From positions 1-38,936 of the forward strand of contig CACJED010000008.1 of assembly GCA_902592285.1 (NCBI GenBank): a stretch of DNA of 38,936 bases. Direction: 5' to 3'. Origin of the DNA: an uncultured Pelagibacteraceae bacterium (GTDB lineage Bacteria > Pseudomonadota > Alphaproteobacteria > Pelagibacterales > Pelagibacteraceae). Below are positions 34,662-38,936 of this stretch, piece by piece. The translations under genes and the position numbers were made by a program. The notes beneath the pieces are model-generated. The model saw only the letters and a list, made by a program, of their open reading frames with translations. It did no database searches and was not told where the DNA came from. The stretch's first letter is position 1, and each line of letters begins with the position of its first letter.

Positions 34662-35062
34662 TGCTGTATTTTGCTTACGGTAGTAACCTTAATCACTTTC
34701 AAATGAAAAGAAGGTGCAAGGATAGTATATTTTTAAAAAAAATTAATCTTAAAGGTTTTAGATTAACTTTTAGAAGTAAATATAGAGCAGCAGATATTGA
34801 GCCTAAAAAGTCTTCATTAGTTCCAGGTGGATTATTTGAAATTTCAAGAAGTGATGAAAAAAAATTAGATATTTATGAAGATTTTCCAAATTTATATAAA
34901 AAATTTTATTTTACCTATTACGGTAAAAGAATTATGACTTATACGATGGTTAAAAAAACCTCATTTATGTTTCCAACTGAAAGATATCTAAACGTAATTA
35001 AAAGAGGTTATAAAGATTGTAATCTTAACATGGAGATTTTAAAAAAATCGCTAATAGCCTAA
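34661..35062 (+). CDS. Gamma-glutamylcyclotransferase-like protein (AIG2/GGCT fold)
   Basis: A 133-residue GGCT-fold protein. The substrate loop YFAYGSNLN is at residues 3-11, GGLFEIS at 56-62, and the probable catalytic acid is E73 in LDIYEDFPNLYKK. The family turns gamma-glutamyl amino acids or glutathione into 5-oxoproline, or removes gamma-glutamyl-amine links. The exact substrate is unknown. It is translationally coupled to the CinA-like gene (TAATG overlap). Confidence 0.85.
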   Translation: MLYFAYGSNLNHFQMKRRCKDSIFLKKINLKGFRLTFRSKYRAADIEPKKSSLVPGGLFEISRSDEKKLDIYEDFPNLYKKFYFTYYGKRIMTYTMVKKTSFMFPTERYLNVIKRGYKDCNLNMEILKKSLIA

Positions 35063-35089
35063 ATTAAAGATATGTTATAAAGAATTAAA

Positions 35090-35749
35090 ATGAAAAATTT
35101 AAATTTAGTTAAAAAAAAAGAGGCAAATAAATATTTTGAAAGAAATAAAAATCATTTTGAGAAAAATTTAATAGATGAAAAAATAATAAGTTTAATAAAA
35201 GATAATCGTTTAAGAGCTAAAAACATTTTAGAAATAGGATGTGCAAATGGAAATAAACTTCAACAGTATGCAAAGTTATGTAAGTCAAAAAAAATTTATG
35301 GAGTGGATTTATCTAATAAAGCAATAAAAGACGGGAAAAAAAAATATAAAAATCTTAAACTTTTTAATATTTCAAGTATTGATATAGATAAGATTAAATT
35401 AAATTTTGATTTTATTATCTGTGGTTTTTTTTTATATCATTTAGACAGAGAGCTTATTTTTAGACAATTTGATTTAATACACAGAAAATTATTAACGAAT
35501 GGTTTTTTATTGATTTGGGATTTTGATCCTTTATTTAAACATTCAAATAGAGATTTTAATACTAAAAAGCTTACTTCTTTTAAAATGAGTTATGATAATT
35601 TTTTAACTGAAAGTGGCCTATTTGAGATGGTTTATAAGATTAAATACAAAACTAAAACTAATGATAAAAAAGTTTTTAAATCAGATAATGTTTCATTGAC
35701 ACTATTTAAAAAAATTGAATTTAAGAATAAATACCCTGAAAATATTTAG
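35090..35749 (+). CDS. Class I SAM-dependent methyltransferase, substrate unknown
   Basis: A 219-residue, lysine-rich protein with motif I NILEIGCANGNKL (45-57), the acidic strand IYGVDLS, and FDFIICGFFLYHLDRE and GFLLIWDFDP at motif II/III positions. It is a Methyltransf_11/23-type enzyme. The C-terminal part (about residues 165-219) is basic and may be a substrate lid. It begins 27 bases after the GGCT-like gene. Immediately downstream lies the tRNA-Leu-linked island, so this gene is the left neighbour of the insertion point. Confidence 0.8.
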   Translation: MKNLNLVKKKEANKYFERNKNHFEKNLIDEKIISLIKDNRLRAKNILEIGCANGNKLQQYAKLCKSKKIYGVDLSNKAIKDGKKKYKNLKLFNISSIDIDKIKLNFDFIICGFFLYHLDRELIFRQFDLIHRKLLTNGFLLIWDFDPLFKHSNRDFNTKKLTSFKMSYDNFLTESGLFEMVYKIKYKTKTNDKKVFKSDNVSLTLFKKIEFKNKYPENI

Positions 35750-35804
35750 TTAATCAGCTCAACTTCTTAAAGTAGGAGAAAACAAAAAATTTTACTTATT
35801 AGTT

Positions 35805-35831
35805 TTGTTCAATTACAAATATCAGTATAAA
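35805..35831 (+). promoter_or_regulatory. Retained tRNA-Leu promoter copy, now upstream of the island
   Basis: TTGTTC (35805-35810), a 15-base spacer and TATAAA (35826-35831). The equivalent pair before the intact tRNA is TTGTTC (37390-37395) and CATAAA (37411-37416), so the left copy has kept or improved its -10 box. It could drive the three-gene cassette. Confidence 0.35.
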
Positions 35832-35851
35832 AACTCATGAAATTTATTAAT

Positions 35852-35891
35852 GCCCTCTTGGTGAAATTGGTAGACGCTAAGGACTTAAAAT
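35852..35891 (+). pseudogene. tRNA-Leu 5' fragment (acceptor strand, D-arm, anticodon loop)
   Basis: The first 40 bases of a tRNA-Leu(UAA), from GCCCTC through the D-arm and anticodon loop CTTAAAA. The sequence then diverges completely from the intact gene at 37437. The 3' anticodon strand, variable arm, T-arm and acceptor 3' strand are missing, so it cannot fold into a tRNA. The break in the anticodon region is a classic tyrosine-recombinase crossover position. Confidence 0.85.
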
Positions 35892-35913
35892 ACATAGGGT
35901 AGAGTAATTTTAT

Positions 35914-35943
35914 AGTCTCACACAGTCTCAGACAGTCTTAAAT
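35914..35943 (+). repeat. Three tandem 10-bp repeats beside the broken tRNA
   Basis: AGTCTCA begins at 35914 and 35924, and AGTCTTA at 35934, an exact 10-bp period (units AGTCTCACAC, AGTCTCAGAC, AGTCTTAAAT). One helical turn per unit puts the repeats on one face of the DNA, as with arm-type binding sites of tyrosine recombinases or a cooperative regulator. The gap 35750-36061 contains this, the tRNA fragment and the left 20-bp repeat; nothing else is recognisable there. Confidence 0.6.
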
Positions 35944-36016
35944 CCCATTAAATCCTACACTTTAAAAAAACCATTAATTATTTTTATTTAAAAATATGAA
36001 TAATAAATTCTCTCAT

Positions 36017-36036
36017 ACTAGAAACTAACTAGAAAC
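36017..36036 (+). repeat. 20-bp direct repeat, left copy
   Basis: Two ACTAGAAAC units 11 bp apart (36017 and 36028). The same arrangement recurs at 37334-37353 with one mismatch in 20. The pair brackets the three-gene cassette. Confidence 0.8.
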
Positions 36037-36061
36037 TAAATAGATAGAGTAATATAGTTAA

Positions 36062-36790
36062 ATGGTGAAAAAATTTTTTATTTTAATATTTATATTTTGT
36101 TTGTTATCAACAAAATCATTCTCCAAAATATTAACTCTGAATAAATGCTACATGATTAAATGGGACGGAGATGTAATTTATAATGATAAAGTATGGTCAA
36201 TTGATCATTGGAATGAAATGAATGTTGTTGATAGTCCCTTATTAAAATTTTACGCAGCAAAAGAGTTTATTCCTAAAGAAATTACTATGCAAAAATTTGC
36301 AGATATTACTAATAGCTGTATAAATTCAGGAGGTTGTAATGAAGAAGCTATCAATTTTTTAAATAAGTATAATTTGTTTGAAAGGTATACAAGGAATGAT
36401 GATTATAAAGTTTCAATTAATTATGATACTGGGACTATTATTGATGAAGATATTTTAACTGATCAAGCCGTCAAAACTATTAATTATATTAATCAACTTG
36501 ATTTTAAATGGGCAAATAAACTTAATTCTGACTTAGGAACTGAAAGAAAGTTATATCAAGTTGAAAAAATAAGATATGAAAACTATAAAATTATAAACTA
36601 CACCCAAGATACTATTTTTTCACAATCAACTAAATATAGGTTTTTAAATGTTAACATTAAGAATAACACTTTGTATTATAAAATAGATAGTGAAAATTAT
36701 AAAGAAACTGCCACATATATTTGTAGATCTAAAAACAGTCCCTCAAGTAGTAATTCAACTTTAAAAAAATTACTTAAAAAATTATATTAA
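36062..36790 (+). CDS. Secreted protein of unknown function, island cassette gene 1
   Basis: A 242-residue protein with a clear signal peptide: lysines at 3-4, a hydrophobic core FFILIFIFCLLST, and probable cleavage after SFS at about residue 21. The mature part is acidic/polar with four or more cysteines (including KCYMIKW, SCINSGGC, YICRSK) that could form disulfides in the periplasm. It ends in a Ser/Asn-rich linker and a basic tail. I recognise no family. It is followed with no gap by the 55-residue gene (TAA then ATG), so three cassette genes are one unit. TAATAT at 36050-36055 lies 6 bases before the ATG, a possible -10 box. Confidence 0.7.
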   Translation: MVKKFFILIFIFCLLSTKSFSKILTLNKCYMIKWDGDVIYNDKVWSIDHWNEMNVVDSPLLKFYAAKEFIPKEITMQKFADITNSCINSGGCNEEAINFLNKYNLFERYTRNDDYKVSINYDTGTIIDEDILTDQAVKTINYINQLDFKWANKLNSDLGTERKLYQVEKIRYENYKIINYTQDTIFSQSTKYRFLNVNIKNNTLYYKIDSENYKETATYICRSKNSPSSSNSTLKKLLKKLY

Positions 36791-36958
36791 ATGCAAAATG
36801 TAAGTAAAAAAGATTATCCATTGATATTAAGGGTAGAAGGAAAGCTTTATAAACGCTTTTACAACAGATGGTTTGAATGTGATAGCAAAGGTAGATTTCC
36901 AAGTAGATTAAAAGGAAGAAACGTGGTTAAGTTCAGAAGAAAAGATGAAAAAAAATAA
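36791..36958 (+). CDS. 55-residue basic protein of unknown function, island cassette gene 2
   Basis: A short intact frame beginning directly after the stop of the secreted-protein gene and overlapping the next gene by 14 bases, a layout typical of real coupled genes. The product is strongly basic and aromatic in the middle (ILRVEGKLYKRFYNRWFECD, then KGRFPSRLKGRNVVKFRRKD). It has no signal peptide or membrane segment. It may bind nucleic acid or another cassette protein, but no family is recognised. Its size leaves some doubt that it is translated. Confidence 0.5.
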   Translation: MQNVSKKDYPLILRVEGKLYKRFYNRWFECDSKGRFPSRLKGRNVVKFRRKDEKK

Positions 36959-37313
36959 ACAAACAAAAAATATATTAATTCGATATTGGAATGGAGAATT
37001 TTCCCTTGCTAAAACTTTTTGGATTGTTGGCGTTTTAATTGGTTCAATAGTTGCTTTACCAAGTGTTTTAATCGATGATGGTACAATCACTGCATCAAGT
37101 GATGGTGTTACGGTTTTGATTGCAATTTATACCATCTTTTTTAATTTCTTCTTAGTTTATGTTTATATTGGAATGTGGCGTAGCTCATCAAAATATATTG
37201 CACAAAAGAAAAAAATTAAAAGATCTTCTTTTTGGGGATATGCAGTTTACTTTTCAGTCGTAATGGGATTCTTCAGCATTTTTTTAAATGTTGTCTTAGC
37301 ATTATTTGTATAA
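36945..37313 (+). CDS. Small inner-membrane protein, island cassette gene 3
   Basis: A 122-residue protein with three predicted membrane helices (about residues 23-43, 54-76 and 97-121). A basic loop (KYIAQKKKIKRSSFWGY) precedes the last helix. The N-terminal YWNGEFSLAKTFWIVGVLIG resembles a motif found in small bacterial membrane proteins of unknown role. The start overlaps the preceding frame by 14 bases. Function is unknown; together with the secreted protein it could form an envelope-located unit (inference). Confidence 0.68.
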   Translation: MKKNKQTKNILIRYWNGEFSLAKTFWIVGVLIGSIVALPSVLIDDGTITASSDGVTVLIAIYTIFFNFFLVYVYIGMWRSSSKYIAQKKKIKRSSFWGYAVYFSVVMGFFSIFLNVVLALFV

Positions 37314-37333
37314 TTGTAGGATTTTATAGGACA

Positions 37334-37353
37334 ACTAGAAACAAACTAGAAAC
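37334..37353 (+). repeat. 20-bp direct repeat, right copy
   Basis: Two ACTAGAAAC units 11 bp apart (37334 and 37345), matching 36017-36036 at 19 of 20 positions. It lies between the end of the cassette and the right tRNA-region repeat. Confidence 0.8.
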
Positions 37354-37357
37354 CAGG

Positions 37358-37476
37358 GAGATAAAATAAAAAAAATTTACTTATTCCTCTTGTTCAATTA
37401 TAAATATTGGCATAAACACTCATGAAATTCATTAATGCCCTCGTGGTGAAATTGGTAGACACAAAGGACTTAAAAT
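37358..37476 (+). repeat. Direct repeat, right copy (promoter region and 5' half of intact tRNA-Leu)
   Basis: Counterpart of 35775-35891. It includes the promoter-like TTGTTC/CATAAA pair (37390-37416) and the first 40 bases of the functional tRNA. Confidence 0.9.
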
Positions 37477-37522
37477 CCTTGCCGCTTGCGGAGTGCCAGT
37501 TCGAGTCTGGCCGAGGGCACCA
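37437..37522 (+). tRNA. tRNA-Leu (anticodon UAA)
   Basis: Acceptor GCCCTCG (37437-37443) pairs with CGAGGGC (37512-37518), followed by discriminator A and an encoded CCA (37520-37522). The D-arm contains AATTGGTAGAC, the anticodon stem-loop is AAGGA-CTTAAAA-TCCTT with anticodon TAA, a long class II variable arm (GCCGCTTGCGGAGT) follows, and the T-loop is GTTCGAGTC. It reads UUA/UUG, heavily used leucine codons in AT-rich DNA. The NAD kinase ATG is 4 bases downstream, so processing of a joint transcript is likely. Confidence 0.96.
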
Positions 37523-37526
37523 TTAA

Positions 37527-38297
37527 ATGAGCAAGCTTCAGATAATTTTTGATAAAAATAAAAATTCCTTGAAGATTAAAAAATTATTAACAAAAAAAAT
37601 TAAATTTCAAAAATTTGTCAAAGAAAATTATGTAATTGTAATTGGTGGTGATGGTTTTATGCTTCAAACATTAAAAAAGAATAAGAACTCAAAGAAAAAA
37701 TTTTATGGAATTAATTCAGGAAATTACGGATTTTTAATGAATAAATTTTCATCTAAAAATATAATTAAAAATTTATCTAAAGCTAAAATGATTTCAATTT
37801 CTCCTTTGGAAATGGTGGTTAAAAATAAAAATAATCAAATAAGGAAATCTTTAGCAATAAATGAAGTCTCTGTTTTGAGACAAAGTAGGCAGGCAGCTTC
37901 TTTATCTATAAAACAAGGTTCTAGACAAATTATTAAACAATTAGTTTCTGATGGAGTTTTAGTTTCAACACCAGCTGGAAGCACTGCTTATAATTTGTCT
38001 GTTCATGGACCGATTTTAAGTTTAAATTCAAAAAAATTATCTATTTCGCCGATTAGTCCATTTAGACCGAGAAGATGGAGAGGAAAAATAGTTAACGATA
38101 AATCTAAAATTACTATAAATAATCTCAATCCTTTAAAAAGACCAATAAGTGCAGTTGCTGATAATTCTGAAGTAAGAAATGCAAAAAAAATTGTAATTAA
38201 AACTAATCATAGAATAAAATTTAATCTTTTGTATGATCAAAATCGAAGTCTTCAAAAAAAAATTAAAATTGAACAATTAAGAAGAGAAATAAATTAA
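37527..38297 (+). CDS. nadK: NAD kinase
   Basis: A 256-residue NAD kinase that makes NADP+ from NAD+ and ATP. The glycine-rich VIVIGGDGFMLQTL (37-50, with the GGDG motif) and LVSTPAGSTAYNLSVHGPI are the two family signatures; NEVSVLRQ lies between them. It is slightly short but typical of compact bacterial forms. It starts 4 bases after the tRNA-Leu CCA with no Shine-Dalgarno sequence, so it probably shares the tRNA transcript. Confidence 0.94.
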   Translation: MSKLQIIFDKNKNSLKIKKLLTKKIKFQKFVKENYVIVIGGDGFMLQTLKKNKNSKKKFYGINSGNYGFLMNKFSSKNIIKNLSKAKMISISPLEMVVKNKNNQIRKSLAINEVSVLRQSRQAASLSIKQGSRQIIKQLVSDGVLVSTPAGSTAYNLSVHGPILSLNSKKLSISPISPFRPRRWRGKIVNDKSKITINNLNPLKRPISAVADNSEVRNAKKIVIKTNHRIKFNLLYDQNRSLQKKIKIEQLRREIN

Positions 38298-38315
38298 GAT
38301 TGCTTAAAATAACTC

Positions 38316-38936
38316 ATGGGTAATACAATTATAGTAGGTGCAGGTCTCACTGGTTCAATATTAGCAATTAAATTAGCCAAGAAATATACTAATGAAAATA
38401 TTTATTTAATAGATAATTCAAAAAATATTTTATCATCTTTTGAGCCTGTAAACTTTAATGGAAAAAAAGTCAACAATGGTTTTCACGCACTTGAAATAGA
38501 TAGATCAAAAGAATTATTTTTATTTTTAAAAAATGAAATAAAAATAAAATTTAAAAAATATACTACCAAAAGATCACTCCTAATAAACGAACATTACATA
38601 AAAAACTTAAGCTATAATCAATTTCCATCTACATTAAAGAAAGATTTAAAAAAAAAAGGATTTAACTCTAAATCCATAAATTCATTATATAAATTAATAA
38701 TTGGTCAATTTAAAAAAACTATTGAGATAGTTTCAAAAAGATATTTTGATAAAACAAGTAAAGGTTTAAGATTTTTTATACCCTGGTTTTTACCTAAGGA
38801 ATTTAATTATATTTCTAATGATGAGGGAGATAAATTTAGAGTTTTAAGTAAAAAAAGAAAAGTTAATTATTTAGCTGTTCCAAAAGAAAATAATCTATTC
38901 TTTAACATTTCAAGACAAATAGAAAATAAATTAAAA
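38316..38936 (+). CDS. Partial FAD-dependent oxidoreductase, UDP-galactopyranose mutase/amine oxidase-like
   Basis: The frame is open from ATG 38316 to the right edge (207 codons). The N-terminus MGNTIIVGAGLTGSILAIKLAKKY has the dinucleotide-binding GxGxxG and is followed by NIYLIDNS ending the second strand. VNNGFHALEI and RFFIPWF are reminiscent of UDP-galactopyranose mutase or protoporphyrinogen-oxidase-like flavoproteins. The family cannot be fixed from the fragment. It begins 18 bases after nadK, probably in the same operon. Confidence 0.75.
   Translation, partial: MGNTIIVGAGLTGSILAIKLAKKYTNENIYLIDNSKNILSSFEPVNFNGKKVNNGFHALEIDRSKELFLFLKNEIKIKFKKYTTKRSLLINEHYIKNLSYNQFPSTLKKDLKKKGFNSKSINSLYKLIIGQFKKTIEIVSKRYFDKTSKGLRFFIPWFLPKEFNYISNDEGDKFRVLSKKRKVNYLAVPKENNLFFNISRQIENKLK

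Larger units (their letters stand above)
35775..35891 (+). repeat. Direct repeat, left copy (tRNA-Leu promoter region plus 5' half)
   Basis: Positions 35791-35891 align without gaps to 37376-37476 with 12 differences in 101 positions; similarity continues less exactly back to about 35775. The offset is 1585 bp. The matching stops abruptly just after the anticodon loop of the tRNA. Confidence 0.9.
35892..37476. mobile_element. Putative tRNA-Leu-associated mini-island (1585 bp), no integrase
   Basis: The segment between matching ends of the two tRNA-Leu repeats. Clean recombination between the repeats would remove 1585 bp and leave one intact tRNA-Leu. It carries three unrecognised genes, 10- and 11-bp iterated repeats at its ends resembling recombinase arm sites, and no recombinase gene. 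It could be a decayed integrated element, a satellite mobilised in trans, or an old tandem duplication filled with foreign DNA. Confidence 0.45.

Noticed and set aside
35914..35943. CRISPR-like repeat array
   Set aside because: The units are 10 bp with no spacers; they are phased tandem repeats, not a CRISPR array, and no cas gene is present.
36908..37090. Minus-strand frame across island genes 2 and 3
   Set aside because: It is antisense to two coupled plus-strand genes and shows no motif.
36791..37313. Toxin-antitoxin pair made of the small basic and membrane proteins
   Set aside because: Size and coupling are suggestive, but neither protein shows a known toxin or antitoxin motif and a third secreted gene is part of the unit.

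Overview
The window looks like a piece of a streamlined, very AT-rich alphaproteobacterial genome, most probably SAR11 (Pelagibacterales). This is an inference from base composition, near-absent intergenic space, stop/start overlaps of one to a few bases, and family content: short ammonia-dependent NadE, citramalate synthase, a methylcitrate cluster, and BolA/monothiol glutaredoxin behind purL. No transposase, integrase, CRISPR array or rRNA is present.

Layout. 1-1711 (minus): a cut-off methyltransferase-like gene, a PNPOx-like flavoprotein and a 3-hydroxyisobutyrate dehydrogenase-family reductase. 1720-5331 (plus): MFS transporter, RpoZ with a long acidic tail, DusA, and a TauE/SafE-type transporter. 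5332-5538 is the largest gap outside the tRNA region and holds a candidate minus-strand small RNA. 5539-6636: a 365-residue charged protein that is nearly all Glu/Lys/Arg helix. 6646-8100 (minus): phosphohexomutase. 8259-11841 (plus): nrdA-nrdB plus a small methyltransferase, behind a good promoter overlapped by a palindrome. 11842-16101 (minus): gph, prpD, prpB, prpC. 16173-26660 (plus): a stand-alone GlmU acetyltransferase half, glmS, class II DAHP synthase, nadE, cysS, cimA, a DUF1989 protein, trmJ-like methyltransferase, rpsD and another small methyltransferase. 26669-33891 (minus): sfsA-map-purB-purC-purS-purQ-purL-bolA-grxD read right to left. 33912-35749 (plus): CinA-like protein, gamma-glutamylcyclotransferase-like protein and a methyltransferase. 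35775-37522: a tRNA-Leu-linked mini-island. 37527-38936: NAD kinase and the start of an FAD-dependent oxidoreductase.

Most genes are core metabolism: nucleotides (nrdAB, pur), amino sugars (GlmU half, GlmS), aromatic and isoleucine precursors (DAHP synthase, CimA), NAD(P) supply (nadE, NAD kinase), propionyl-CoA disposal (prp) and translation (rpsD, cysS, dusA, trmJ, tRNA-Leu).

The most unusual region is 35775-37522. An intact tRNA-Leu(UAA) is preceded 1585 bp upstream by a diverged copy of its promoter region and 5' half, broken just after the anticodon loop. Between the copies lies a compact three-gene cassette of unknown function (secreted protein, 55-residue basic protein, small membrane protein), flanked by a 20-bp direct repeat with one mismatch. 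A period-10 triple repeat lies beside the broken tRNA. This resembles an integrase-less or satellite-type integrated element. Other points worth checking are the candidate small RNA at about 5331-5472, the missing GlmU uridyltransferase domain, and several promoters whose -10 box is only 6-8 bases from the start codon, suggesting leaderless mRNAs.
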